A stretch of 39,829 bases of DNA from an uncultured cyanobacterium (GTDB lineage: Bacteria; Cyanobacteriota; Cyanobacteriia; Cyanobacteriales; Microcystaceae). Every line of letters begins with the position of its first letter. Positions within the stretch are counted from its first letter, which is position 1. A program made the position numbers and the translations under genes. The notes beneath the pieces were generated by a model. That model saw only the letters and a program-made list of their open reading frames with translations. It had not been told where the DNA came from and ran no database searches. The DNA is taken from the NCBI GenBank assembly GCA_903887375.1, contig CAISPN010000093.1:1-39829 (forward strand). Reading direction: 5' to 3'. Positions 25,720-34,751 of this stretch are shown piece after piece.

Positions 25720-25743
25720 ACCTTTGCCTATTGTAAAAAAGAA

Positions 25744-26262
25744 CTAAACTTTAGACTCTAAGGATTTGAGATACTCTGTATTTACGCCTGATTCGCGAAC
25801 CAAGGCAATTTTACCAGTGCGGGAAATCTCCTTAATACCAAACTTATTGAGCATTTGAATGGTAGTTACAATTTTTCCAGGATCTCCTACTACTTCAATA
25901 GTTAATGTTTCTTCAGAGATATCTACAATACGGGCACGAAATATGCCAGTTAGTTCAATAACTTCAGCTCTGACACTAGAGTCTGCATGAACCTTGACCA
26001 ACATCAATTCTCTTTCTACACAAGGAGTGGTGGTGATATCCTGTACCTTTAAAACATTGATTAGCTTATATAACTGTTTGGTCAGCTGCTCAATAGTAGC
26101 TTGATCACCTGGAACTACCATAGTGATACGAGAAACCCCCACCTGCTCAGCCGGACCTACAGCCAAACTTTCGATATTGTAACCACGCCGGGCAAATAGG
26201 CCAGCTATTCTGGTCAAAACTCCTGCTTCATCTTCTACCAAAACCGACAGAGTATGCTTCAT
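25744..26262 (-). CDS. ilvN: Acetolactate synthase small (regulatory) subunit
   Basis: Regulatory partner of the acetolactate synthase that starts valine, leucine and isoleucine synthesis; it confers valine feedback control. It has 172 aa, normal for the IlvN/IlvH class. The N-terminal ACT domain reads [20 protein letters not shown] with [14 protein letters not shown], followed by the C-terminal ALS_ss_C region ([34 protein letters not shown]). The catalytic subunit is not in the window. It sits between the phosphoketolase-like gene (60 bases upstream) and murJ (24 bases downstream). Confidence 0.96.
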   Translation of the reverse strand: MKHTLSVLVEDEAGVLTRIAGLFARRGYNIESLAVGPAEQVGVSRITMVVPGDQATIEQLTKQLYKLINVLKVQDITTTPCVERELMLVKVHADSSVRAEVIELTGIFRARIVDISEETLTIEVVGDPGKIVTTIQMLNKFGIKEISRTGKIALVRESGVNTEYLKSLESKV

Positions 26263-26322
26263 ACCTAATTATTTAAAAAGATAACGCTCCATTTTAGCTG
26301 ATTTTTTAACAGTGATAGTTAA

Positions 26323-28503
26323 CTAGAGCAATGAATGAACCCTCTCAATCATTGCCTGGGCTGTCAGTCCGTTAAAACCCATCAGCTCATCAGCACTTTT
26401 GGTTGTTTCTCCTCTTTTCCAGGCAAAGGTATCACGGGGGGATTTACTACGCAAGAGAATTGGCTCAAGCATAGCACTAGAACCTCCAGTGACAGCTAGT
26501 AGAGCATCTGCGCCAAAGAGACGTTCAAAACCTTGATCATCCAAGAAACCTTCATCAGCTTGGCTACAAGTAGACCAAGCCACATCAGTTGGTCTATAAA
26601 GGCGACGAGGACTAATAACCGAAACAATTCGCACACCTATACCTTCTGCTGTGAGTTTCTCAGCTGCCGCAAGAACTGGAATGAGGGTCATATCCCCAAT
26701 CACAGCAAATACTACTTTTTTGCTACCGGGGGTTTCTTTTAAGATAAAGCCCCCATCTTTCAAGGCTTGTTGATTTTGTGTAAAAGTGCTCAAGATAGGC
26801 AAAGGTGATTTACTAGCAGTGATGGTAATCCCTTTATTGCTGCTAGAAAGTGCCCATTGATAACAAATAGCAATACTATTGGCATCACAAGGAAAAAGAG
26901 GAAATATATTGCCATTGCGCATCATCGCGGCAAAGTAATTCTCTATCTCAGGTCTTTGGTGAGTCCAGCCATTGCGTCCCTGCTCGAGGGCTCCTGCAGT
27001 AAATAAAGTAATCGCACAAGGAGTAGGACGGCGTAGCTCAGCCATAGCTTGGGTGACAGTTTGCCAGATCGGCAGACCATTAATAGCAAATGATTCATAA
27101 GAGCACCAAAGACTCCGGGCTCCTAAAAGCGATTGAGCAGCGGCCAAGCCAGCGCAAGCATCTTCACTCAATGGCTCATAGACTTGTCCATCTGGTTGCT
27201 GGAAATAAATTTCATCAGCGGTAGGATGGACAATTTTTAGACCGACGTTAATGTTATTGATCCCAGAGGCGGCATTACCATCAGCATTGGTAACTACAAA
27301 GTTAGAATCTGTTTTGCCCACATGAACAACCAACTCTCCCATCACAGTAGTCGCTACTTTTTTCTCATCTAGGGCATATTCATTTAATGGCAATTCACCT
27401 AGATCTTTTAGCGGGAGAACATGCTCGGTGACAACTTTATCGGCTGCCTTTCCACCTGCAGATCTTTGCCAGTTAGTGCGAACAATCTGCCAAGACTGGG
27501 GTGAAAGTGCTCTTTCTTGTAGGGCTTTGACTATATATTCATTATCTAGGGTATCGCCAGGATACAGGTTGTGTGATTGAGCTCCTAGTTTGTGGACCCC
27601 AGCTCCTTTTAACTGTTTGATAATTAGAACAGTTAATTTACCATTTAAAGCTAGAGAAGCAGCTCTAGCGGTTGATTCGAGAATATCTTGAGCAAATGCC
27701 AGGCGCTGTGTGAGGGAAAATCGAGTACTATCAACATAATCTCCAACTTGCTGGGTATCATCATACTCTTTGGCATCTACCAAGAGAACTTCAGCAAAAC
27801 CATTACCCAACCAGTAGTCAATCATCTGCCGATTGGTCTTGGTTGAGACCATACTGTGATGCTCTTGACTATAGCCATTCCAGATCAAAATCGGTAAAAA
27901 GTTAGTTACTTTAGGATAAGCAGTGTGGAAATGCCCAAAGCTACTCATGATGTAGGGCTCACCTAATCCACCATCACCTATAGTTACCGGAAAGAGAACA
28001 TCGCGGTGCAATTTAGCAGCGGCCATGGCAAAATGCTGCCCCTGTCCCAATGGGCCAGCTGGACTCAATAGCCCTGGAATCTGACCAGAAAGATGACCCA
28101 ATAGTCCATGCATCTCTCTAAATCTATCGCCTAGCTGTTCTACGTTGTTGATGCCAATTTTTTCAAGCGAACCGTCTAGAAAAACATTACTGTAAAATCC
28201 CGGCGCATGATGACCAACTTCTGTGATGAGATTTTTATGGCCAAGCATCACCAAAGCTGCTATAACTTCAGCAGCACTAGCAAAACCCCCAGGATGACCA
28301 GATGCTTTGGTTGCAGTCATCTGAAGGGTTAAATAACGCAGCGCGTCAGCTGATAGCAAAGTCTGATAAACGGCACTGGGATCTGCCGGTGAAGATATAG
28401 CTATAGATCCTGAAGCAATAGCAGCATTTTGAGCATAGTTCTCAAATTCTGGCCAATTCTCTCCAAAATACTTGATTCCTTTACAAAAATCTGGTGTGGT
28501 CAT
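26323..28503 (-). CDS. Divergent phosphoketolase/transketolase-like TPP enzyme
   Basis: A 726-aa thiamine-diphosphate enzyme with the domain order of phosphoketolases and transketolases. Residues include SGHPGGFASAAE near the N-terminus, the diphosphate-binding GDGG (~175) followed ~25 residues later by LIWNGYSQEHHS, and a transketolase-type pyrimidine-domain stretch (AFAVNGL-like, CSYESFAINGLPIW). A C-terminal domain follows (RIVSVISPRRLYRP). Genuine Xfp proteins are ~790-820 aa and carry GDGEAETGPL; here the segment is GDGGLGEPYIMSS. It resembles the cyanobacterial group to which Synechocystis sll0529 belongs, proposed to be a second phosphoketolase; that comes from memory. I chose ATG 28503 over the upstream GTG. 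Substrate is unproven. Confidence 0.8.
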   Translation of the reverse strand: MTTPDFCKGIKYFGENWPEFENYAQNAAIASGSIAISSPADPSAVYQTLLSADALRYLTLQMTATKASGHPGGFASAAEVIAALVMLGHKNLITEVGHHAPGFYSNVFLDGSLEKIGINNVEQLGDRFREMHGLLGHLSGQIPGLLSPAGPLGQGQHFAMAAAKLHRDVLFPVTIGDGGLGEPYIMSSFGHFHTAYPKVTNFLPILIWNGYSQEHHSMVSTKTNRQMIDYWLGNGFAEVLLVDAKEYDDTQQVGDYVDSTRFSLTQRLAFAQDILESTARAASLALNGKLTVLIIKQLKGAGVHKLGAQSHNLYPGDTLDNEYIVKALQERALSPQSWQIVRTNWQRSAGGKAADKVVTEHVLPLKDLGELPLNEYALDEKKVATTVMGELVVHVGKTDSNFVVTNADGNAASGINNINVGLKIVHPTADEIYFQQPDGQVYEPLSEDACAGLAAAQSLLGARSLWCSYESFAINGLPIWQTVTQAMAELRRPTPCAITLFTAGALEQGRNGWTHQRPEIENYFAAMMRNGNIFPLFPCDANSIAICYQWALSSSNKGITITASKSPLPILSTFTQNQQALKDGGFILKETPGSKKVVFAVIGDMTLIPVLAAAEKLTAEGIGVRIVSVISPRRLYRPTDVAWSTCSQADEGFLDDQGFERLFGADALLAVTGGSSAMLEPILLRSKSPRDTFAWKRGETTKSADELMGFNGLTAQAMIERVHSLL

Positions 28504-28638
28504 TATCACGCTCTATAGTGCCGGTTTATAGATGATCTTATCAGAAGTTGGTTAGGCACTTTTGCCATTGCTATATTTAAATAACCTCAAGAAGCTAGGG
28601 TATTATTTTATATAGATGAATTTATCCAAGTAAAATCT

Positions 28639-29142
28639 TTGAGCCAGTCCATAGACATACCCACAATCGATACCCTAGAGCATGAACTTGCGGCCATTGC
28701 GCAAACAGGCTCTAAGAAATTAGCCATCCTAGGTTCACGCCATGTGCCCATCATCCATCAACAGTTGATTGAAATGATGAGCTATGCTCTTGTTTTATCC
28801 GGCAATCGCTTACTGACTTCTGGCGCCACTGGGACCAATTCCGCTGTCATCAAAGGGGCAATGCGAGCAGATCCAAATCTGCTGACAGTGATCCTGCCCC
28901 AAAGCCTAGAGCGTCAACCAAGAGAATCACAAGAACAACTTCAACAAGTGATTCATCTGATTGAAAAACCAGAACATGATGGGCTTTCTTTAGCCGAAGC
29001 TAGTAGTCTTTGTAATACTGAGATTGTATCTCGCTGTCAACAATTGATCTGTTTTGCGTTCCATGACAGCCAGACTCTTTTGCACACATGCAGCGAGGCC
29101 GAAGATCTTCATAAGTTGGTTACATTATTCTATTTCGACTAA
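28639..29142 (+). CDS. DprA/LOG-like Rossmann-fold nucleotide-binding protein
   Basis: A 167-aa protein with a LOG/DprA-type Rossmann core: KLAILGSRHVPIIH (strand-loop), LTSGATGTNSAVIKGA (phosphate-binding loop) and LTVILPQSLERQP. It is shorter than full DprA (~300 aa) and lacks the SAM and winged-helix parts. Similar short cyanobacterial proteins are often labelled 'DNA recombination-mediator protein A'. A nucleotide- or DNA-related function is likely but not provable here. No ATG fits; TTG 28639 is the only reasonable start. Its stop abuts the convergent glycosyltransferase stop with no base between. Confidence 0.82.
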   Translation: MSQSIDIPTIDTLEHELAAIAQTGSKKLAILGSRHVPIIHQQLIEMMSYALVLSGNRLLTSGATGTNSAVIKGAMRADPNLLTVILPQSLERQPRESQEQLQQVIHLIEKPEHDGLSLAEASSLCNTEIVSRCQQLICFAFHDSQTLLHTCSEAEDLHKLVTLFYFD

Positions 29143-30342
29143 TCACAAAAAATTGCTTAAACGAGTGATTTGCTTTTCCCATGTCCAATCCTGCATGAAT
29201 GTAGCGGCTTTATGTCCTTTGTTTTTGGCTTGGTCTGGATGATTATAAATATGCTCTAGGGTTTCTAAGACTTCTTCAATATCTGATTCACCCCAGCCAT
29301 CACTCCCAATCTCAAAGCTATCTGGGTTGGCGGGGGTTTGAGAATTTAGAGAATAAGAATGCTCATCTTTTATAAGATCTAGATGACCAGTATTGGCAGA
29401 AAGTATAGTCGGCACCCCACAAGCAAGGCATTCCATCGCCACTAGATTAGTACCACCTTCAGCCCTGTTGGGAAAGATTGCTACATCTGCTTCTCTCATT
29501 ATTGGTGGCAACAGATCATTAGCGACTATTCCCAGATCAATGCAGTTTTCATCATTAATACCATTAGCTATCAACCATTGTTTGACAAGGAGTTTTTTTT
29601 CTGAGGTAAGTTGGGGTATTCCCTGAACATATCCTTTTTCCTGGATTCCCATCATAGTACTAGGCCAAGCATTGTACCAAGATGTAATTAATAAAGCCTC
29701 ACGATGACGAGCTACAAATCTCTTAAATACCTCAACTACAATATCTTGCCCTTTCCGGTACTCCAACTTGCCACCAGAGAAAATCACAAAGCGGTCCTTA
29801 AAAAGATTTGCCTTAGGGGCAAGGTGAAATTTACTAGGATCAATACCTTGTAAAACTGTTTGGACATTTTTAATATCATAACTTTGCAGCATTTGCGCAT
29901 TCCAAGATGAGCCAGCAATAATGAGATCATAATGTCGAGCTCGTAGTAGGGCTTCAGGTGAAATGTTGGTATCTACGCTAAAATCCAAAGCTATATTTTG
30001 ACTACCAATAAGATTAGAATACTTTCTTACTAATTGAGCGTTTAAAGCATGTAATATAGGTATATTCAAACTTATCTGATTAGCTTGATTTTCACTCATA
30101 ATCTTTTGAATTTGTTGCTGTTGAGTTACTAGCTGACTAATAATCTCTCTATGTAGAGGATTGAGAAGCTCCTGACGATGAGGTGCAAATAAAACAACTG
30201 GCGAGAAATTAGAAATCCGTGGAAGTTGAAGAGCCAAATTGAGTGCGTAGTTACCCCAGCCAATAATTGGATTGATTGTCAGAGAAATTCCTAAAAGTTT
30301 TACTTGATCTGAAAATTCAATATTGATTATTTGATTTGGCAT
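29143..30342 (-). CDS. Family 4-like (GT-B) glycosyltransferase
   Basis: A 399-aa retaining glycosyltransferase of the GT-B fold. The N-terminal domain has GWGNYALNLALQLPRI. The C-terminal nucleotide-sugar-binding domain shows SGGKLEYRKGQDIVVEVFKR and the E-x7-E motif in AEGGTNLVAMECLACGVP. A surface polysaccharide or glycolipid role is likely for the family; donor and acceptor cannot be told. A second Asp/Glu-rich region (SDGWGESDIEEVLETLEHI) precedes the C-terminal helices. No neighbour suggests a dedicated polysaccharide cluster. It begins 58 bases beyond the ycf35 terminator hairpin. Confidence 0.88.
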   Translation of the reverse strand: MPNQIINIEFSDQVKLLGISLTINPIIGWGNYALNLALQLPRISNFSPVVLFAPHRQELLNPLHREIISQLVTQQQQIQKIMSENQANQISLNIPILHALNAQLVRKYSNLIGSQNIALDFSVDTNISPEALLRARHYDLIIAGSSWNAQMLQSYDIKNVQTVLQGIDPSKFHLAPKANLFKDRFVIFSGGKLEYRKGQDIVVEVFKRFVARHREALLITSWYNAWPSTMMGIQEKGYVQGIPQLTSEKKLLVKQWLIANGINDENCIDLGIVANDLLPPIMREADVAIFPNRAEGGTNLVAMECLACGVPTILSANTGHLDLIKDEHSYSLNSQTPANPDSFEIGSDGWGESDIEEVLETLEHIYNHPDQAKNKGHKAATFMQDWTWEKQITRLSNFL

Positions 30343-30400
30343 AGTCTATTGATTCCTTCTTGTAAGAATATCTGCAAAATCACTAATTAACATCAAGAAA

Positions 30401-30433
30401 TAATAGCTGATCTCCTTTGAAGATCAGCTATTA
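30401..30433 (-). terminator. Strong hairpin after ycf35, probable terminator
   Basis: A perfect 13-bp inverted repeat, TAATAGCTGATCT (30401-30413) with its complement (30421-30433), has a 7-base loop. On the minus strand it is followed only by ATTTCTT, a weak U-tract. It could end ycf35 transcription or act as an mRNA-stabilising hairpin. It lies 25 bases after the ycf35 stop. Confidence 0.55.
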
Positions 30434-30458
30434 AAAAAACAAGACAAAATCTGAAAGT

Positions 30459-30812
30459 TTACTTTTGTAGAACTAATTTAACATTGGCATTTTGTAAGCC
30501 ACGTTGTTTAACTTCGGCTAGGGTTTTATTAACAGCATACTTCTGGTTGATTGAGTTAATCAACTCAGTCTGGTTGTGCTTTTTGGCGACACCCCAGAGA
30601 TCGGCAATCAAATCAAAACTACCATCACTCTTTTGGGACCAACCCAAATCATACTCACCTTCCAAGGTAGCAACAATGTCAGCACGAACAAGCTGACCAT
30701 TGTAACCCCTGACCTCAGCTCCTGTACTAACGCCGATCCCAAGATCGCGTAGAGAAGCTTTGAGGATTTCTGCATCAGTGATTTTTGTACGTAAAGTGCT
30801 AAAGTGGGACAT
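30459..30812 (-). CDS. ycf35: Ycf35 / DUF1257 protein
   Basis: A 117-aa protein of the DUF1257/Ycf35 family, found in cyanobacteria and red-algal plastids. The N-terminus MSHFSTLRTKITDAEILKAS and the stretch EVRGYNGQLVRADIV are typical. Function is not established. The reading frame extends upstream to 30902, but ATG 30812 has a perfect GGAGG (30825-30821) eight bases away and starts the family homology. It lies 120 bases downstream of ycf46 on the same strand; the two ycf genes may be expressed together. Confidence 0.93.
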   Translation of the reverse strand: MSHFSTLRTKITDAEILKASLRDLGIGVSTGAEVRGYNGQLVRADIVATLEGEYDLGWSQKSDGSFDLIADLWGVAKKHNQTELINSINQKYAVNKTLAEVKQRGLQNANVKLVLQK

Positions 30813-30820
30813 TTGGATTT

Positions 30821-30825
30821 CCTCC
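30821..30825 (-). promoter_or_regulatory. ycf35: Perfect Shine-Dalgarno that fixes the ycf35 start
   Basis: GGAGG on the minus strand ends 8 bases before ATG 30812. It argues against the longer open frame that begins at 30902. Confidence 0.85.
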
Positions 30826-30899
30826 AATAGGATATAAAAGAAGACAACAACAAATTGAACCGATTGTGAACTGCTAGCTCTCTTTTGAACTAGCCTTTG

Positions 30900-30924
30900 C
30901 ACCTTGTAGCATTACTCCAAGGTG
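30900..30924. repeat. Inverted repeat in the ycf46-ycf35 gap
   Basis: CACCTTG (30900-30906) and CAAGGTG (30918-30924) form a 7-bp stem with an 11-base loop immediately after the ycf46 stop. No U-tract follows on the minus strand, so it is not a standard terminator; a partial-attenuation or processing hairpin is possible. Confidence 0.4.
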
Positions 30925-30932
30925 AAAGCTTG

Positions 30933-32432
30933 TTAGAACTCCATGCGCTGATATTCAGCTACGGAGGTTGAAGCAGGTCTAGCCCTTTGGCGGGCCCAGT
31001 CTCGTAGCGCCGAGACCTGCTCAGTCATTGTACGTGAAAGAGGCAAAGTAGACTTGATTGCAGCGATAATATCAAGCTGAGTGAACTCACGATCTTGAGC
31101 AAATGCTTCATACATTGCCGCAATAATCGCCTGTTCAATTTCTGCCCCGGAAAAACCATCAGAAACCTTGGCAAGCTGTTCTGTATCAAATCGCGAAATT
31201 TCAGAACGTCTTTTGTTTAAATGAATTTTAAAAATTGCTTGACGCTCTAGGGAAGTGGGTAAATCTACAAAGAATATCTCATCAAAGCGACCCTTCCTGA
31301 GAAACTCGCCTGGCAACCTCTCTACTCGGTTGGCCGTAGCCATTACAAATACTGAGGATGTTTTTTCCTGCATCCAGGTCAAAAACGAACCAAAGATTCT
31401 ACTGGAAGTACCACCATCAGAATCAGCAGAACCACCACTACCAGCAAAGGACTTGTCTAGTTCATCAATAAAAAGGATCACCGGTGATATGGACTCGGCT
31501 GTTTTGAGAGCATTACGCAGGTTGGCTTCAGATCTGCCTACCATAGAACCGTCATAAACTCTTCCCATATCTAACCGCAGTATTGGCAGTCCCCATAGAC
31601 GCGAAGTAGTCTTGGCTATCATTGACTTGCCACAACCCGGTACACCCAAAATCAACATTCCTTTTGGTTGAGGCAGTCCATAAACTCTAGCTCTTTGTGT
31701 GAAAGCATCTGAGCGCTGTCTGAGCCATTTTTTTAACTCATCTAGCCCACCAACTGCTTCTATAGTTTCATCTTCTTCAATGTACTCTAAAATGCCGTTG
31801 CGTCGGATAAGCTGTTTTTTCTCAGAAAGGACTATTTCTACTTCCTCTTGAGTTAAAGATCCTGATTTGACATAGGCCTTACGATAAACCTTTTGAGCCT
31901 CATCTATGGTCAGACCTAAAGCTGCTTTGAGTAAATTTTCTCTGACTTCACTAGAAACTCTCCTATTTCTGGTATATTCCAGTTGTTGAGAGAGCACCTG
32001 ATCAAGCTCTTCCATGTTGGGCATGGCAAAATCCAAGACAACTATGTCTTTTTCCAGCTCTATGGGAACTTGTTGAACTGGAGACATCAAGATGATGATT
32101 TTTTCGGTTCCCTTAAAACTGGCAATTGCATCTCTTAACCAACGAGTGGTTACCGGAGCATCAATGAAGGCATGGAGATCTTTGAAGATATATATGCCAT
32201 ATTCTTTTTGTCTGATTACCCATTCAATTGCAGATTCTGGCGAAACTGTGTTGTGTTGGGTTGTCTGGCGAACCTGACCATACTCGACGATTCCATGGGT
32301 AACTGTCCAGATAAAAACACCTCGATGCTGTGCCATTTTGGCTATTTCCTGCTCAGCCCTTTGTTCTTCTGATGTGACTAGATAGATTAAAGGGTATTGA
32401 GCTTGAATTAGGATGTTTAGCTCTTCTTTCAT
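30933..32432 (-). CDS. ycf46: Ycf46 AAA+ ATPase
   Basis: A 499-aa AAA+ ATPase of the Ycf46 family. An N-terminal ~220-residue degenerate P-loop-like region (LNILIQAQYPLIYLVTSEEQ, later IYIFKDLHAFI) precedes a canonical AAA domain. That domain has Walker A GVPGCGKSM, Walker B ILFIDELDKSF, sensor-1 FVMATANR and an arginine-finger region FLRKGRFDEIFF. The C-terminal helical lid includes GFSGAEIEQAIIAAMYEAF. In Synechocystis a Ycf46 homologue has been linked to CO2/bicarbonate use; that is recalled knowledge. It is soluble, with ycf35 downstream. Confidence 0.95.
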   Translation of the reverse strand: MKEELNILIQAQYPLIYLVTSEEQRAEQEIAKMAQHRGVFIWTVTHGIVEYGQVRQTTQHNTVSPESAIEWVIRQKEYGIYIFKDLHAFIDAPVTTRWLRDAIASFKGTEKIIILMSPVQQVPIELEKDIVVLDFAMPNMEELDQVLSQQLEYTRNRRVSSEVRENLLKAALGLTIDEAQKVYRKAYVKSGSLTQEEVEIVLSEKKQLIRRNGILEYIEEDETIEAVGGLDELKKWLRQRSDAFTQRARVYGLPQPKGMLILGVPGCGKSMIAKTTSRLWGLPILRLDMGRVYDGSMVGRSEANLRNALKTAESISPVILFIDELDKSFAGSGGSADSDGGTSSRIFGSFLTWMQEKTSSVFVMATANRVERLPGEFLRKGRFDEIFFVDLPTSLERQAIFKIHLNKRRSEISRFDTEQLAKVSDGFSGAEIEQAIIAAMYEAFAQDREFTQLDIIAAIKSTLPLSRTMTEQVSALRDWARQRARPASTSVAEYQRMEF

Positions 32433-32469
32433 TGCATCGACCTTAATTATTTTTATGGTGAACAGCGAT

Positions 32470-32793
32470 TCAACAGGGAATTAATGTGTTTTTATGTACA
32501 ATCGGGATCTCTAGTTCTAGATCATCTTCAAGAATTGAATGACTCTCAACTGGATTTAATTGACCATCTTTTAGAACTAGCGAAGTTGCACATTGGGGAC
32601 AAGAATGCACTTGATAGGTTTTACCATGTCTTCCCTCTTCTATTTCCTCCATCTTCTCGGGATATTTCAGATAGAGAGATACGACTCTTTGGACAATATC
32701 CGACATCGACTCTTTGTCCAATACAGCCTTGACCTTGAGCCGATGGTGCATCTCTGGAGGTAAATATAGGGTGACCTTAGTTTTGTCCTTCAT
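32470..32793 (-). CDS. Ribbon-helix-helix protein with C-terminal zinc-knuckle
   Basis: A 107-aa putative DNA-binding regulator. Residues 5-45 fit a ribbon-helix-helix fold: strand KVTLYLPPEMHHRLK, then helix VLDKESMSDIVQRVVSLYLK. After an acidic linker the C-terminal part carries HSCPQCATSL with Cys 65 and 68, half of a zinc-binding site, and a terminal Cys at 107. The open frame extends upstream to a GTG at 32832, but ATG 32793 gives the usual RHH start. It is divergent from ddl across 169 bases and may regulate that promoter or its own. Target unknown. Confidence 0.78.
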   Translation of the reverse strand: MKDKTKVTLYLPPEMHHRLKVKAVLDKESMSDIVQRVVSLYLKYPEKMEEIEEGRHGKTYQVHSCPQCATSLVLKDGQLNPVESHSILEDDLELEIPIVHKNTLIPC

Positions 32794-32962
32794 ACTATTG
32801 TGAGTTAGATAACCCTGCGGGTATATCACCAACTTTAACCAAACTTTCTCTGGCTGTCAAGACTTCATGCTGGTTTAATGGCAGAATTGTCATATTTCTT
32901 AACATTATTGAAGGCAATGGGGCATGATATCCTAGCTGAAAACAAATAGCAAGAGGTGAAAA

Positions 32963-34012
32963 ATGAGAGTTGGCTTACTCTTTGGAGGGCGCTCTGGTGA
33001 GCATGAAGTATCTATACAATCAGCAACAGCGGTCTATAAAGCTCTTAATAGTGAAGTTAACAGGCAGCGCTATCAAGTAATTCCCTTCTATATACAGAGC
33101 AATGGTTATTGGCGAGATAGTGAAGTTTCCAGGCTCTTGTTAGAATCTCAAGCTCCGATTACTCAAATAGAGGGAAGCCTCTGGCATTTTCCTCCTGAGG
33201 TTGATAAAGTAGAACTTTGGCTGCCTATGTTGCATGGTCCCAATGGAGAAGATGGCACTATTCAGGGCTTATTTAGTCTGCTGCACTTGCCCTATGTTGG
33301 CAGTGGAGTATTGGGCTCTGCTTTGGGTATGGATAAAATAGCCATGAAAGCAGCTTTTAATCAAGTTGGTTTGCCTCAAGTCAAATATATATCCAGTACA
33401 AGAGAGAGGGTTATTGAAGCTCAAGTTGAACTTGCTCAATCAATAGCAGAAGAAATTGGTTTTCCCTGTTTTATTAAGCCTGCTAATTTAGGCTCTTCAG
33501 TGGGTATTTCCAAAGCTCAAGATATAGAGCAGTTAAGTAAAGCGCTAGAAGTAGCAACTCTCTATGATCGCAGAGTGATAATTGAATCGGGTATACCAAC
33601 TCCAAGAGAACTTGAATGTGCTGTTTTAGGCAATGATAATGCTCTAACTTCAGTGGTAGGAGAAATCACTTACAGCGGCGAAAGTGGATTTTATGACTAT
33701 GAGACCAAATACACTGATGGGCGCTCACAGATGCATATTCCCGCAGATATTCCCGTGCATATAGTACAAAAAATTCAGCAAATGTCACTAGAAGCTTTTA
33801 GGGCAATTGATGCTGCTGGGTTAGCCAGAGTAGACTTTTTCTATATTGAAAGTACTGGTGATTTACTCATCAACGAAATCAATACCCTTCCTGGTTTTAC
33901 CAACTTTAGTATGTATCCACAACTTTGGGCTGCCAGTGGTATTGATTTCTCTGAATTAGTCCATCAGTTGATTCAATTAGCATTAGAATGCTATCAACAA
34001 GAGCTAGAATAG
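32963..34012 (+). CDS. ddl: D-alanine--D-alanine ligase
   Basis: ATP-grasp enzyme that makes D-Ala-D-Ala for peptidoglycan. It has 349 aa (normal ~310-370). Family signatures: [16 protein letters not shown] at the N-terminus, [14 protein letters not shown], the ATP-grasp lysine region [15 protein letters not shown], and [20 protein letters not shown] with the terminal [14 protein letters not shown]. The ATG is preceded by AGAGGTG at 32951-32957. trmD follows 31 bases downstream on the same strand, so they may be co-transcribed. All catalytic motifs are intact. Confidence 0.97.
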   Translation: MRVGLLFGGRSGEHEVSIQSATAVYKALNSEVNRQRYQVIPFYIQSNGYWRDSEVSRLLLESQAPITQIEGSLWHFPPEVDKVELWLPMLHGPNGEDGTIQGLFSLLHLPYVGSGVLGSALGMDKIAMKAAFNQVGLPQVKYISSTRERVIEAQVELAQSIAEEIGFPCFIKPANLGSSVGISKAQDIEQLSKALEVATLYDRRVIIESGIPTPRELECAVLGNDNALTSVVGEITYSGESGFYDYETKYTDGRSQMHIPADIPVHIVQKIQQMSLEAFRAIDAAGLARVDFFYIESTGDLLINEINTLPGFTNFSMYPQLWAASGIDFSELVHQLIQLALECYQQELE

Positions 34013-34043
34013 AAGCAAAATTATTGCCTGCTGAATTATCCAA

Positions 34044-34751
34044 GTGCGTTTAGATGTAATCACTCTATTTCCAGATTTTTTTAGTTCACCTTTAGCTAGT
34101 GGGTTACTGGGTAAGGCCTTAAATAAAGGCATTGCCCAGGTTAATTTAGTTAATCCTCGAGATTTTTCACTAAGCAAACATAAAAAGGTAGACGATGAGC
34201 CCTATGGCGGTGGAGTAGGTATGCTACTCAAGCCTGAGCCTATCTTTGCTGCGGTAGAATCACTTCCCCAGTTAGCCAAACGGGAAGTGATTCTGATGAG
34301 CCCACAAGGTCGCCCCCTCAACCAGCCAATATTACAAAAACTTGCTACTGAGACAGAACAAATTGTCATTATCTGTGGACATTATGAAGGAGTAGATGAA
34401 CGGGTCGCTCATCTAGTAACTCAAGAGATATCATTGGGTGATTTTGTTCTCACTTGTGGGGAAGTGCCTGCCCTAGCTTTAATTAATGGAGTAATTCGTC
34501 TGTTACCAGGAACTGTAGGTAAAGAAGAATCACTAAAGGGTGAAAGTTTTGCCCAAGGACTGTTAGACTATCCACAATACACTCGTCCACCAGTTTTTCG
34601 TGGTTGGGAAGTTCCCAATGTGTTACTTTCTGGCAATCACCGAGAAATTGAAAAATGGCGAGAACACGAAGCGATTGAAAGAACAAAAAAAAGACGACCT
34701 GACCTGTGGGAAAAATGGCACAATTTGCAAAATTCCACTCAAAGCAAGTAA
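34044..34751 (+). CDS. trmD: tRNA (guanine-N1-)-methyltransferase
   Basis: Methylates G37 of tRNAs that read CNN codons, preventing +1 frameshifting, with S-adenosylmethionine bound in a trefoil knot. It has 235 aa. Signatures: RLDVITLFPDFF at the N-terminus, DDEPYGGGVGMLLKPEP, LMSPQGRPLNQ, IICGHYEGVDERV, ISLGDFVLTCGE, LLPGTVGKEESL and LLDYPQYTRPPVF. The start is GTG at 34044; no closer ATG fits the conserved N-terminus. Its last 37 bases overlap the downstream TPR gene. Confidence 0.97.
   Translation: MRLDVITLFPDFFSSPLASGLLGKALNKGIAQVNLVNPRDFSLSKHKKVDDEPYGGGVGMLLKPEPIFAAVESLPQLAKREVILMSPQGRPLNQPILQKLATETEQIVIICGHYEGVDERVAHLVTQEISLGDFVLTCGEVPALALINGVIRLLPGTVGKEESLKGESFAQGLLDYPQYTRPPVFRGWEVPNVLLSGNHREIEKWREHEAIERTKKRRPDLWEKWHNLQNSTQSK

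Noticed and set aside
30813-30902. Upstream extension of ycf35 to 30902
   Set aside because: A perfect GGAGG precedes ATG 30812, where the DUF1257 homology begins. The extra residues look like translated noncoding sequence.
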